Positions 47,965 to 57,510 are shown, counted from the stretch's first letter. The stretch: 64,000 bases of DNA from Allopusillimonas soli (GCF_004153445.1 NZ_SDQC01000003.1:496001-560000); one strand, 5' to 3'. The notes: generated by a model not told the origin, from the sequence alone. Program-made: numbers and translations.

Positions 47965-48064
47965 GACGGTGCTCCGACTCGGTTTGAGCCATGGTAGCGC
48001 CGGCGATATATTCAAACCAATACTGTTTTCATTTACATCTATACAGCAAAAGTATAATTGGCAC
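47965..48064. promoter_or_regulatory. divergent promoter region acyl-CoA dehydrogenase / LysR
   Basis: 100 bp. A TATAAT box at 48053-48058, with TTTACA 15 bp upstream, ends only 6 bp before the LysR ATG, so the LysR transcript could be leaderless. CTGT-N16-ACAG (48023-48046) is a possible part of the LysR binding site. Confidence 0.4.
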
Positions 48065-48973
48065 ATGGAAATCGACACACGCCTGCTGCGCTACTTTGTG
48101 GCCGTGGCGGAAGAACTCAGCTTTAGCCGGGCAGCGCAGCGCCTGCACATATCCCAGCCGCCGCTGAGCTACGCAATCCGGCAGTTGGAGGACAGCCTGG
48201 GTGCCCAATTGCTGGTGCGCACCAGCCGCCAGGTTGCGCTCACGCCCGCCGGGCGGGCGCTGTACACCGAGGCAGTATTTCTTCTGCGCCGCAATGCCGA
48301 TCTGCACAGCCTGGTCACCCGCATACATGAAGGACTGCAGGGACAGTTGAAAATAGGCTTTGTCGGCACCATGCTGTACCGGCGGCTTCCCACGGTCCTG
48401 GCTCAGTGCAGGCAGCAGTACCCTGGCGTCGAACATGTACTCTTCGAGCTCAACTCGGCAGAACAGATCGATCTGCTCGCACGCGGCGGCCTGGACATCG
48501 GTTTCATCCACGCCAATCCCGTGCCCGAAGCGGTCGGTTGCGTGGAACTGATGCGCGAGCCTTTTTCCATTTGCCTGCCCGCGCGGCACCGGCTGGCCAG
48601 CCGGACGCGGCTGGATCTGTCCGAATTGGCCAAGGAGGACTTCGTGTTCTTCTCGCGGGCATTCTCGCCCGTGTACTATGAAACCCTGCTGGCACTGTGC
48701 GTGCATGCGGGGTTTCTGCCCAAGGTCAAGTATGAATCGCGCCACTGGCTCAGCGTGGCGTCGCTGGTGTCGCAGGAGATGGGCGTATCCATCGTGCCGT
48801 CATGTCTCTCGCACAGCGGCCTGGCTAATATTCGGCTGCTGCCCTTCCATCATCGCCAACGATCGGTAACCAGCCTGATCTGGTCGAAATCCCCGTCGTC
48901 CCGCATACGAGAGAACCATGTGGCCTTGATACGACAGGCCTACGGGTTATCCTCGGGCAACAGCCAGGCGTGA
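48065..48973 (+). CDS. LysR family transcriptional regulator
   Basis: Regulator of 302 residues. Winged helix-turn-helix 1-62 with LLRYFVAVAEELSFSRAAQR and LHISQPPLSYAIRQLEDSLG, then the LysR substrate domain starting QLKIGFVGTM near 92. Divergent from the acyl-CoA dehydrogenase block, the standard layout for a LysR activator of that block. An upstream in-frame extension was rejected because the conserved N-terminus begins here. Confidence 0.92.
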   Translation: MEIDTRLLRYFVAVAEELSFSRAAQRLHISQPPLSYAIRQLEDSLGAQLLVRTSRQVALTPAGRALYTEAVFLLRRNADLHSLVTRIHEGLQGQLKIGFVGTMLYRRLPTVLAQCRQQYPGVEHVLFELNSAEQIDLLARGGLDIGFIHANPVPEAVGCVELMREPFSICLPARHRLASRTRLDLSELAKEDFVFFSRAFSPVYYETLLALCVHAGFLPKVKYESRHWLSVASLVSQEMGVSIVPSCLSHSGLANIRLLPFHHRQRSVTSLIWSKSPSSRIRENHVALIRQAYGLSSGNSQA

Positions 48974-49011
48974 GGGCCCAGCCAACCCGATGCAACACCT
49001 GGCGCAAGGCG

Positions 49012-50991
49012 TCACGATGCCTTCTGATTTCCCGCCTGATCCAGAACGCGGGACAACACCGCGCCGAACTGCGCCGCGTTCTTGAACCCCACCACGCGTG
49101 CCTCAGGCAGCGGCCTGCCCTGCGCGTCAAAGAAGATAATGCCGGGCGGCCCGAACAGGTCGAAACGCTTTAGCAGCGCGCGATCCTGAGGGGCGTTGCG
49201 CGTGACGTCCGCCCGCACCAGTACAAAACGCGACATCAATTGCGCAACTTCGGGGTCGCTGAAAGTGTAGCGCTCCATTTCTATGCATGACACGCACCAG
49301 TCGGCATAGAAATCCAGCATGACCGGCCGGGCCGTATTCGCCAGCAGATTATCCAGTTCCTGCGTGCTGCCAACCTGGGTAAAAGCATGGGTTGCAACCG
49401 GCCCGGCGCCGGCGGCAAGGCGGGAAGCCTCCCCTGCCGCAAGCGGAGCAAGAGGCCGCAGCGTATCGCGGCCACCCAGCGCCAATCCCACGATGAGCGC
49501 GCCGGCCCACAACGCAAACAGCAGCCCCACCGCCCTGCGCAACCCTGGCCATATGCCGGCCCCGGTGGCATCAGCCGGCGTATCGTTGGTGCCCCGGCGA
49601 CCGAACGCGCCCAGCAACACAGCACTCCACAGCGCCAACAGGGCCCAGCCAAGCATGCCCAGCCAGGCCGGCACAACCGAAGTCATCATCCACCATGCCG
49701 TGCCCAGCAACAGCATGCCAAACAAGGCCTTGATGCCATCCATCCAGGCGCCCGCTCGCGGCAGCAGCATGCCCGAGGACGCGCCAACGGCCAGCAGGAG
49801 CAGGCCTTCGCCCCAGGCGAGCGCAAACAGCGCACTGCCGCCCAACACGACATCACCGGTCTGGGAAATGAACAGCAGCACGCCTGCCAGAGGGGCAGCC
49901 ACGCACGGCCCCACCACCAGCGCCGACAACATACCCATGGCAAACGCGCCGCCGTAATGGCCGCCTGGAATGCGGGAAAGCCTGCTGTTTAGCGCGGATT
50001 GCATGCCCACCGGTGCCTGCAGCGTAAAAACGCCGAACATGGCCAGGGCAAGGATGGCCAGCAGGAGGGCGAACAGCGTCAGGACCCAGGGCGCCTGGAG
50101 CCAGGCGGCCAGACTGGCCCCGATGAGGCCCGCCGCGACACCCAACGCGGTATACACAATGGACATGCCCAGTACAAACGCCGCGGCAAGTGACAGCCCG
50201 CGCCAGCGTGTGGGCCTTGTGCGCGCCGGCGCCGCCTCACGCTCGCCTGCGGCGTCCGCCTGTGCGCCGGCAGAGCCGGCGAGTATGGCCATCAGGATGG
50301 GCACCATGGGCAGCACGCAAGGTGTGAAGGACAGCAGCAACCCGAGCACCAGGCAGGCCAGCATGATCTGCAGCCAGCCTGCATCGCCCAGCCAGCCCGC
50401 AAAGCCGGCGTCATTCATGTCCAGCGCGCCCGCCAGACCGGAGGAGGCTGCGGGCGCGGCACCGCCTGCTGGCGCGTCCACCTGGGGCGCGGGTGGCGGC
50501 ACGTGGTCGGTGGCGCCCTTTCCGCTGACCTGGTAGCCGCCCGCCACCGGCGTCAGCGTCAAGGTATGCGTATCGGGCGGGTAGCACAGGCCGGCCTCCG
50601 CGCACCCCTGGCCCGTGACGCCCACCGTGATCGGCGTGGCAGCGCCGGGCTTGAGCGGCAGCAGAATGGTGACCTGGTCGTGATAGACCTCCATGTCCTC
50701 ATCGAAGGTGGGATCGTACTTGACGATACCCTGTGGGAACACGGGCTGGCCAAGTACATTGGCATCGGCGGGCTGCGTCTCGAATGCGAAGCGCTTGCGG
50801 TACATGTAGTAATCCGGCGCAATCCGGAAATGCACGGCGAGTTCATCGGCGCCTTGCATGGCCGCGGAAAAGACAAAGGCGTCTTCAGGATCGAGATAGT
50901 CGTCGCCGGCGATGGCCGTGCCTGCATGCAGCCATGCCGCAAGAAACACCAGCAGCGGCGCGAGCCAGCGCGCCCATGCGCGGGCGCGCAT
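49012..50991 (-). CDS. dsbD: thiol:disulfide interchange protein DsbD (DipZ)
   Basis: Reductant conduit across the inner membrane, 659 residues. Signal peptide about 1-28 (APLLVFLAAWLHAGTAIA), periplasmic alpha domain with C130 and C136 (GQGCAEAGLCYPP), an eight-helix beta domain with SFTPCVLPMVP and VVGPCVAAPLAG, and a C-terminal thioredoxin domain with CVSC in DFYADWCVSCIEME. It keeps periplasmic thiols reduced, including those of apocytochrome c for the CcsAB system. The start MRARAWARW gives a proper signal peptide; a frame 40 codons longer is less likely. Confidence 0.93.
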   Translation of the reverse strand: MRARAWARWLAPLLVFLAAWLHAGTAIAGDDYLDPEDAFVFSAAMQGADELAVHFRIAPDYYMYRKRFAFETQPADANVLGQPVFPQGIVKYDPTFDEDMEVYHDQVTILLPLKPGAATPITVGVTGQGCAEAGLCYPPDTHTLTLTPVAGGYQVSGKGATDHVPPPAPQVDAPAGGAAPAASSGLAGALDMNDAGFAGWLGDAGWLQIMLACLVLGLLLSFTPCVLPMVPILMAILAGSAGAQADAAGEREAAPARTRPTRWRGLSLAAAFVLGMSIVYTALGVAAGLIGASLAAWLQAPWVLTLFALLLAILALAMFGVFTLQAPVGMQSALNSRLSRIPGGHYGGAFAMGMLSALVVGPCVAAPLAGVLLFISQTGDVVLGGSALFALAWGEGLLLLAVGASSGMLLPRAGAWMDGIKALFGMLLLGTAWWMMTSVVPAWLGMLGWALLALWSAVLLGAFGRRGTNDTPADATGAGIWPGLRRAVGLLFALWAGALIVGLALGGRDTLRPLAPLAAGEASRLAAGAGPVATHAFTQVGSTQELDNLLANTARPVMLDFYADWCVSCIEMERYTFSDPEVAQLMSRFVLVRADVTRNAPQDRALLKRFDLFGPPGIIFFDAQGRPLPEARVVGFKNAAQFGAVLSRVLDQAGNQKAS

Positions 50992-51114
50992 CCGGCAGTC
51001 ATCCTCGGCGCCGACGCGCACCGCCCTGTCCAAGGCAGGCGTCGCATCGACCTGGCTTATTTTCCCAACCTGCAACCCGATTCCTGACATGCAAATAATA
51101 TCCTGTGACACATA

Positions 51115-51519
51115 CTAGCCTTGCGTTTGGCTGCGCACCCATGCGAGGTAGTCCTGTCCGCCGCCCATGACCGGCAGAACAAGCATTTCCGGCACCTCGT
51201 ACGGGTGCAGCGCCCGCAATCGATCCATCAGCGCGGGGACCCGCGCTGCGGTCGTTTTCATGACTAGGGGTATTTCTTCCGTTCCCTCGAGCTGGCCCGC
51301 CCACATGTACATGGACAGCCCCGCCGCACCAAGGTTCACGCACGCGGCGTGACCCTCTTCGACCAGCACGTGCGCAATGCGCTTGGCCAGCAGCATATCC
51401 GGTGCGTTGCTGAGCACGATAACGACCTGCTCCGCGCCGGTTTTTTCCCTGGGTGCGGGTGAACAGCCGCCGGTGCTGCTGGAACCGGCATGAAGCGGAT
51501 CATCGTGGCTCACTGGCAT
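51115..51519 (-). CDS. cutA: divalent cation tolerance protein CutA
   Basis: Trimeric CutA1 protein, 134 residues. Conserved elements: VIVLSNAPDMLLAKRIAHVL, ACVNLGAAGLSMYMWAGQ, EEIPLVMKTTAARVPALMDR and LHPYEVPEMLVLPV. Linked to copper tolerance; the molecular role is still unclear. The N-terminal 27 residues are a variable extension. It precedes dsbD in the same direction. Confidence 0.93.
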   Translation of the reverse strand: MPVSHDDPLHAGSSSTGGCSPAPREKTGAEQVVIVLSNAPDMLLAKRIAHVLVEEGHAACVNLGAAGLSMYMWAGQLEGTEEIPLVMKTTAARVPALMDRLRALHPYEVPEMLVLPVMGGGQDYLAWVRSQTQG

Positions 51520-51579
51520 GGTCCTGGCGGATATCAGACATCAAGGCATTGTACCCATTCGCCGGCCAGGCAGCCTGCG

Positions 51580-53091
51580 TCAGTCCACCACCTTCAATGG
51601 CACTGTACGGTGCACGGCCCTGCCCCGCGCGTCGATGGCAACAACCACGGGCATGTTCTCGACCCTGAACTCATAAATGGCCTCCATGCCGAGGTCCTCG
51701 TACGCAACGACGCGCGCCGCGCGCACCGCCCTGGATACCAGGTAGGCGGCGCCGCCCACCGCCATCAGATAGGCGGATCCGGCTCTGCGTATGGCATCGA
51801 TCGCCTCGGGAGCGCGTTCGGCCTTGCCTATGGTGAGCAACAGCCCAGTGCGCTCCAGCAGCGCGGGCAGGAACCTGTCCATGCGGGCCGAAGTGGTGGG
51901 CCCGGCCGGCCCCACCGCTTCGCCAGGAACGGGATCGACCGGCCCGACATAGTAAATGGCCCGCCCCCGCAGATCGACCGGCAGCGGCTCGCCACGCGCC
52001 ATGCACTCCGCCATGCGCTTGTGGGCCGCGTCCCGCCCCGTGAGCAGCTTGCCTGTCAGCAGCAGCAGGTCGCCCGCGCGCCAAGTGGCAACCGTTTCGG
52101 CGGACAGTGTATCCAGGTCCACATGGACGCCATCCTGCAGCGGCATATGATCGGGTATGCCGTCCCACAAGGACGGATCGGGCGTACTCAGGCTGGCGGG
52201 ACCCGATCCATCCAGCCTCAGCGACGCGTAGCGCGTCGCCGCACAGTTTGGGAGAATGGCCACCGGAAGCAGGGCCGCATGCGAAGAAGCCTGTTCTATC
52301 TTCACATCCAGCACCGTCGTATCGCCGCCCAGCCCCTGTGCGCCGATTCCCAGCGCATTGATGCGGTCATACAGCGTCAGCCGCAGGCGCTCAAGCTCGT
52401 CCGCCGGTCCTCTTGCGCGCAAGTCATGTATGTCTATGGGGCTGAAGAGCGACCGCTTCGCCATCAGCATGGCCTGCTCGGGGCTCCCGCCCACGCCGAC
52501 GCCAAGCACGCCTGGCGGACACCAGCCCGCGCCCATGCCCGGAATCTGGTCAACTATCCAGTCGGCCACGGAATCGCTGGGATTGAGCATGGCATACCGG
52601 GCTTTTACGTCGCCGCCGCCCCCCTTGGCCACAACGATGAGATCAAGCGTATCGCCTTCGGTCAGCGTGACGTGCACCACAGCCGGCGTGTTGTCGCCGG
52701 TGTTGCGCCGGTCGCCAAGCGGCGCGCGTATCATCGACGCCCGAAGCGGATTTGCCGGAAGCCCATAAGCCTGCGCGACCGCGCGGTTGGCCAGGGCTTG
52801 CAGGCTGGGCGTGGGGCCGCCGTCTGCGGCACAGACACGCACATCCATGCCCATGCGCACGAAGACATGCGCCACGCCCGTATCCTGACAGACAGGCCTG
52901 TGCCCCGTGGCGGACATTCTGCTGTTGACCAGGAGCTGCAGCAGGGCATTGCGCGCGGGGGCGCTGGTTTCGCTGTCGTAGGCCCGCCTCAATGCGCGGA
53001 CGAAATCCGCCGGATGGTAATAGCTGATGAACTGAAGCGCATCGGCAATGCTTGTGACGATATCCTGCGCATTGATATGGCGAACCGGCAT
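51580..53091 (-). CDS. class I (iron-sulfur) fumarate hydratase
   Basis: Class I fumarase of 503 residues: fumarate plus water to L-malate, with an oxygen-sensitive [4Fe-4S] cluster. The three cluster cysteines appear as C68 (VCQDTG), C191 (GWCPPG) and C283 (LPNCAATRY). The C-terminal beta domain has GPAGPTTSARMDRFLPALL. In the same operon as a fumarase/aspartase-superfamily lyase, so it probably removes fumarate made by that enzyme; it may instead act on a fumarate analogue such as mesaconate. It follows the Bug gene by 5 bp. Confidence 0.88.
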   Translation of the reverse strand: MPVRHINAQDIVTSIADALQFISYYHPADFVRALRRAYDSETSAPARNALLQLLVNSRMSATGHRPVCQDTGVAHVFVRMGMDVRVCAADGGPTPSLQALANRAVAQAYGLPANPLRASMIRAPLGDRRNTGDNTPAVVHVTLTEGDTLDLIVVAKGGGGDVKARYAMLNPSDSVADWIVDQIPGMGAGWCPPGVLGVGVGGSPEQAMLMAKRSLFSPIDIHDLRARGPADELERLRLTLYDRINALGIGAQGLGGDTTVLDVKIEQASSHAALLPVAILPNCAATRYASLRLDGSGPASLSTPDPSLWDGIPDHMPLQDGVHVDLDTLSAETVATWRAGDLLLLTGKLLTGRDAAHKRMAECMARGEPLPVDLRGRAIYYVGPVDPVPGEAVGPAGPTTSARMDRFLPALLERTGLLLTIGKAERAPEAIDAIRRAGSAYLMAVGGAAYLVSRAVRAARVVAYEDLGMEAIYEFRVENMPVVVAIDARGRAVHRTVPLKVVD

Positions 53092-53096
53092 GCGAT

Positions 53097-54077
53097 CTAC
53101 TTCAGGCTGATGCCCGCCTCCTTGATGACCGGCGCCCAGCGCTTTCCTTCCTGTTCGGTGAAAGCCTGGAATGCCTTGGGTGAGTATGCCTCATCCGGTA
53201 GCAGCTTGATGCCCTGTTCAGCCATGCTGCCGGTGAAGGCCTGGTCCTGCATCACCTCGCGGTAGGCCGCATAAAGCGTATCAATGACCGCTGGCGGCGT
53301 GCCCTTTGGCGCATACAAACCATACCATGTGGCCACTTCGAAACCCGGCACCGCTTTTTCACCTATGGTCGGCACGCCGGGAAACTGCGCCATACGCTCC
53401 GATGAAGTCAGCCCCAGCGCGCGTACCTTGCCGCCCTGCGTCTGGGGCAGCGCTGTGTTGGTCTGGTCGAACATCGCGTCCACCTGTCCACCCATCAGGT
53501 CATTGAGCGCAGGGCCCGCACCCTTGTAGGCAATTGGCTGCATCTTGATGCCGGCCTTGTTCGCGAAGAGCGCCGCAACCAGGTGAGAGGTCGAACCGAC
53601 GCCGGCATTGCTGAAGTTGAGCCGGCCTGGATTGGCCTTGGCAAAGGCCACGAACTCGTCGATGCTGGCGTAGGGCGAGCCTGCACCGACCAACAGCACA
53701 AGCGGCGTATCCGGAAAACGGAATACGGCCTGAAAGTCCTTGACGGGGTCGTAGCGCAAGGATTGATACAGCGAGGGCGCCGCGGCCATGTAACCGATGT
53801 GTCCGACTAGAAATGTGTAGCCGTCCGGCTCGCTGCGCGATGCCTTTGTGGCGCCTATGGTGCCTCCCGCGCCGGGCACATTCTCCACCACAATGGACTG
53901 TCCCAGTTCTTCCGACACCTTGTTGGCGATATTGCGCGCCATGGTATCGGTAGGGCCGCCCGCCGAGAACGGTACTATCCAGGTAATGGCGCGATCGGGG
54001 TATTGGCCCGCCGCCTGCGCGGCGGATGCCACGCCGAACAGGGCGGTTGCCGCCATGGCTGCTATCCATTGCTTCAT
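53097..54077 (-). CDS. Bug/TctC family tripartite tricarboxylate receptor
   Basis: Periplasmic receptor of 326 residues. Signal peptide about 1-22 (MKQWIAAMAATALFGVASAA, cleavage after QA), YPDRAITWIVPFSAGGPTDT and VVENVPGAGGTIGATKA ligand loops, and SNAGVGSTSHLVAALFA. GGAG precedes the ATG. It lies between the lyase and fumarase genes and probably captures the lyase substrate. No membrane subunits are nearby. Confidence 0.9.
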   Translation of the reverse strand: MKQWIAAMAATALFGVASAAQAAGQYPDRAITWIVPFSAGGPTDTMARNIANKVSEELGQSIVVENVPGAGGTIGATKASRSEPDGYTFLVGHIGYMAAAPSLYQSLRYDPVKDFQAVFRFPDTPLVLLVGAGSPYASIDEFVAFAKANPGRLNFSNAGVGSTSHLVAALFANKAGIKMQPIAYKGAGPALNDLMGGQVDAMFDQTNTALPQTQGGKVRALGLTSSERMAQFPGVPTIGEKAVPGFEVATWYGLYAPKGTPPAVIDTLYAAYREVMQDQAFTGSMAEQGIKLLPDEAYSPKAFQAFTEQEGKRWAPVIKEAGISLK

Positions 54078-54131
54078 ATCTGTCTCCTGATTGTTCGCCG
54101 GAATCGAATCCGGACGGTTTGTTGAAATGCC

Positions 54132-55478
54132 TCAAGCTCCCGGCTGGCGGCACATGCGGTCGACCATGCGCGGCGCGCTGCCGAGATATCGCGCCGGGTC
54201 GCACAGGCGTTCTATGGCGGCCTTGTCCAGATGCGCCAATACGTCGGGCTGCCGACACAGCACTTCGGCCAGCGGCCGCCCCGTTTCGGCAGCCTTCCGG
54301 CAGGCCTGGTACACGACATCGTGGGCAGTCTGACGACCCAGCGCGGGTGCCAGTCCCATCATGACCGCTTCGGCCGCGATGAGCCCGCCCGTCAGATCAA
54401 GATTGCGCCGCATTCTTGCGACATCCACCTCCAGCCCGGCAAGCATGAAACCCGCCTGGCCCAGGGCGCCTGCCGTCAGAACGAAAGCTTCCGGAATTGC
54501 GGACCATTCGATATGCCACGGCCCGGTGGCCCGTTCGAAATCGGGCATCATGGCGTCCAGCGCGAGCCCGGCGTGCTGGCGAACCATTTTTGCCGCGCTC
54601 CACATCAACTCGCAGGAAATGGGGTTCCGCTTCTGCGGCATGGTGCTGGACGCACCGCGCCCTTGCACAAATGGCTCGAAGGCTTCGCCGATTTCGTTGG
54701 TCATCATCAGCATGACATCCAGGGCTATCTTTCCGAGCGAGCCGGTGATCAGACCAAGCAGTTGCACCGTCTCGGCCAGCCCATCGCGCGCCACATGCCA
54801 TGTGATCGGACTTGGCGCCAGGCCCAGCTCCTGCGCAAGCGCCTCGTGCACCGCCAGACCCTGGTCTCCCAATGAGGCAAGCGTGCCCGCGGCGCCGCCG
54901 AACTGGAGCAGCAATACCCGCGGTCTCATCTGCTCAAGGCGCTCCCGGTGGCGTCGCACCATCAAGAGCCAGACGGCGGTCTTGTAGCCGAAGGTAATGG
55001 GCAGGGCATGCTGCAGATGCGTACGCCCCGCCATGGGGGTGTCTCGGTAACGCGTGGAAAGATCGGACAGCAGCGTATCGAGGCGTTCCAGGCCTTGCTC
55101 GACGAGGAGCAATGCATCACGAACCTGCAGCACCAGCGCCATGTCCATGATGTCCTGCGTGGTGGCGCCCCAGTGCAGGTACTCGCCTTCGGGACCGCAT
55201 ATGGTCGATAGCTGATGCACCAGGGGAAGTATGGGATAGCCCACTATCTCTGTTTCGGCCTTGAGCGCAGCCATGTCCAGCTTCGCGGCATCGGCGCGCT
55301 CCGCAATGGCCCGCGCGGCGTCCTGGGGAATGATGCCCATCCGTCCCTGGACCGCCGCAAGCGCGACCTCCACCTCGACGTAGCGGCGCAACGTCGCCTC
55401 ATCGTCGAAGACGGCACGCATTGCAGCGGTACCGAACATATCCCTGTAGATCCTGGATTCAAGAACGGAAATGGCCAT
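54132..55478 (-). CDS. fumarase/aspartase superfamily lyase (adenylosuccinate lyase / PcaB-like)
   Basis: Homotetrameric lyase-fold protein of 448 residues. Conserved regions: HWGATTQDIMDMA (102-114), GRTHLQHALP (151-160), and the signature loop GASSTMPQKRNP (275-286) with the catalytic serine; the C-terminal part is ADSL_C-like. True adenylosuccinate lyase (purB) and 3-carboxymuconate cycloisomerase are both similar, but the neighbours (Bug, fumarase, GntR) point to catabolic cleavage of an N- or C-substituted succinate with release of fumarate. No clear ribosome site precedes the ATG. Confidence 0.84.
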   Translation of the reverse strand: MAISVLESRIYRDMFGTAAMRAVFDDEATLRRYVEVEVALAAVQGRMGIIPQDAARAIAERADAAKLDMAALKAETEIVGYPILPLVHQLSTICGPEGEYLHWGATTQDIMDMALVLQVRDALLLVEQGLERLDTLLSDLSTRYRDTPMAGRTHLQHALPITFGYKTAVWLLMVRRHRERLEQMRPRVLLLQFGGAAGTLASLGDQGLAVHEALAQELGLAPSPITWHVARDGLAETVQLLGLITGSLGKIALDVMLMMTNEIGEAFEPFVQGRGASSTMPQKRNPISCELMWSAAKMVRQHAGLALDAMMPDFERATGPWHIEWSAIPEAFVLTAGALGQAGFMLAGLEVDVARMRRNLDLTGGLIAAEAVMMGLAPALGRQTAHDVVYQACRKAAETGRPLAEVLCRQPDVLAHLDKAAIERLCDPARYLGSAPRMVDRMCRQPGA

Positions 55479-55482
55479 TTAA

Positions 55483-55507
55483 TTGTCCGTATTTATTAAG
55501 TTGTCCG
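55483..55507. promoter_or_regulatory. candidate GntR site, direct repeat TTGTCCG
   Basis: TTGTCCG occurs at 55483-55489 and again at 55501-55507, in phase by 18 bp, within the 54-bp divergent gap between the lyase and GntR genes. It would overlap the start region of the lyase operon. Confidence 0.45.
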
Positions 55508-55532
55508 AACATTTTAGGACCGAGCTAGTAAT

Positions 55533-56288
55533 ATGTCAATTTTTCGCACGCTTGCCATACATGACATGACCGCACTCCGATTCACCGAGCTTGCCGCGAC
55601 GCTGGCGCGCCGCATTGCGGACGGCGACTACCCGGTCGGCTCGTTCATGCCCACCGAAAAGGCGTTGATGCACGAATTCGACACCAGCCGCCACACCGTT
55701 CGCGCTGCGATGCAGCAGCTCCAGGATGCCCGGCTGGTTTCGCGCCGCCGCGGCAGCGGCACGATTGTGGAAGCCACCGCGTCTCCGCCCGGCTTCTCAC
55801 AGTCGCTGAGTTCGCTTGAAGACTTGATCACGCTCGCGGCCAGCAGCCCGCGCCGCCTGCTTTCGGTTACGGAAGTGGTTGTCGACCTGGAGTTGGCGGC
55901 GCAGCTTAAAGTGCCGGCCGGATCGCGCTGGCTACGATTCAGTTCAACGCGGCCCTCGCCGGATGGCGCCCCCATGGTGTTCACCAATGTATATGTGGAT
56001 GTCCGCTACCGGGATATCCGAAAGAAAGTGCGCGCATCTCCGGACGAGCTGATCTCCGCCCTGATCGAAGCGCACTACGGCCTGCGCATTACGTGCGTGA
56101 AGCAGGATATCGGCGCCTGCCTGCTGCAAGGAAAGGTGGCCGGCATCCTTGAAGCAAAGGATGGCTCCCCTGGCCTGTTTATCCTGAGACAGTATCTTGA
56201 TGCCGCCCAGAAGCTGGTGGCCGTGTCCACCTCGCACCACCCGGCGGACCGTTACCAGTTTTCAACTACGCTGGTGCGGCAGAAGTAG
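55533..56288 (+). CDS. GntR family regulator with UTRA domain
   Basis: HutC-subfamily regulator of 251 residues. Winged helix about 17-80 with TLARRIADGDYPVGSFMPTE, EFDTSRHTVRAAMQQLQDA and VSRRRGSGTIV, then a UTRA ligand-binding domain from about 95 to 245. Divergent from the lyase-Bug-fumarase operon, which it probably represses until the substrate binds. An internal ATG at codon 12 is an alternative start. Confidence 0.89.
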   Translation: MSIFRTLAIHDMTALRFTELAATLARRIADGDYPVGSFMPTEKALMHEFDTSRHTVRAAMQQLQDARLVSRRRGSGTIVEATASPPGFSQSLSSLEDLITLAASSPRRLLSVTEVVVDLELAAQLKVPAGSRWLRFSSTRPSPDGAPMVFTNVYVDVRYRDIRKKVRASPDELISALIEAHYGLRITCVKQDIGACLLQGKVAGILEAKDGSPGLFILRQYLDAAQKLVAVSTSHHPADRYQFSTTLVRQK

Positions 56289-56493
56289 CGGCTGGCCTTA
56301 CTCAAGAGCGGGTTCGGAAACCACCGGCCAACCGTAACCGAACCCCCTGCCCGGCCCCTGCGTGCTGGCCTGCGGCCCAATGGGGTCGCGCATCAGCAAC
56401 GCTACCGTCCACGGCGCGCTCCGGCGCTGGCGCATGAACACCTTGCTGCTCGTCGAAGCAATCTCGCCCACCCAGCGGACGTGCAAATCCGGG

Positions 56494-57510
56494 CTATGCG
56501 CCCTGACGGAAGGCTCGCGGCGACTTGCCGAACCGCGCCTTGAATTCGCGCGAGAAATGCGAGCTGTCCGAAAAGCCACAGCTGACCGCTATATCGGTAA
56601 TGGCATCGCGCGTATTGGTGATGCGCCACTTGCCGTACTGAAGCCGCAACATGCGATGCACCGCCGCCGGCGTCATGCCGACGGCCGTCTTGAAGAGGCG
56701 CTCAAGCTGCCGGCCGCTCACTCCCACATGATCGGCAATATCCTGTACCGACGGCAGGTCGTCGATACGCTGCTCAATGTAATAGATCGCCTTGTGCACA
56801 CGCGAGTCATTCACATGCTCGAGATCGATATAAAAGTGCGCCTGCGGCAGGCGCGCAGGACGAATGCTGTACAGCATCATGTGCCGCAGCGCCTGCTGGG
56901 CCTTGTCCCTGCCATAATGCCGCATCAGCAGATGCAGGCCCAGGTCGATCGCGGCAGTCGACCCCGCACAGGTAATCAGGCCGCCGGCATCGATGAACAG
57001 GTAATCCAGCTTGCATGGAATGCCGGGAAACTGCCTCTGGAACTCCTTGATGACATTCCAGTGCACACATACCGCACGCTGCCCGACCAGCCCCGCATAG
57101 GCAATGGCGAACGTGCCAGTGCATACACCAAGCAGCGTCACGCCAGCCTCGTGAGCGGCTTTCAGCCAGCGCGACAGTTTTGCGGAATACTGCCCATGGG
57201 TGTAGCTATTGCCACCGCACACCGCAACATAATCAAAGCCGGCAGGGTCCTGGAGATCGGCCAGTTCGCTATGCAGCGTACCGGCGCTTGATCGGCGCGG
57301 TTCGCCGTCCACGCTCATGATGTCCCAGCCTATCAGTATCTGCCTGCTTTGGCCGCCATAATCGGAGGCCAGCCGCAGGACATCCAGAAAACCGGCGAAA
57401 GCCGTCAGGGTGAATGCATCGAGCAGGACAATGCCCACCCGCAAGGGTCGCATGGGCGGCTCGGACTCGATGGGCGCTTGACCGACGGTATCATGGCTCA
57501 CGGATATCAT
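56494..57510 (-). CDS. GlxA family AraC-type regulator (DJ-1/PfpI domain plus HTH)
   Basis: Regulator of 338 residues. N-terminal DJ-1/glutamine amidotransferase-like domain about 24-190 with the nucleophile-elbow cysteine in LLGVCTGTFAIAYAGL, and a C-terminal AraC DNA-binding domain: LPSVQDIADHVGVSGRQLER and AVSCGFSDSSHFSREFKARF. Proteins of this type regulate choline, carnitine, betaine and arginine catabolism in Pseudomonas and relatives. It is divergent from the ABC importer/proline racemase-family operon and probably activates it. Confidence 0.9.
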   Translation of the reverse strand: MISVSHDTVGQAPIESEPPMRPLRVGIVLLDAFTLTAFAGFLDVLRLASDYGGQSRQILIGWDIMSVDGEPRRSSAGTLHSELADLQDPAGFDYVAVCGGNSYTHGQYSAKLSRWLKAAHEAGVTLLGVCTGTFAIAYAGLVGQRAVCVHWNVIKEFQRQFPGIPCKLDYLFIDAGGLITCAGSTAAIDLGLHLLMRHYGRDKAQQALRHMMLYSIRPARLPQAHFYIDLEHVNDSRVHKAIYYIEQRIDDLPSVQDIADHVGVSGRQLERLFKTAVGMTPAAVHRMLRLQYGKWRITNTRDAITDIAVSCGFSDSSHFSREFKARFGKSPRAFRQGA

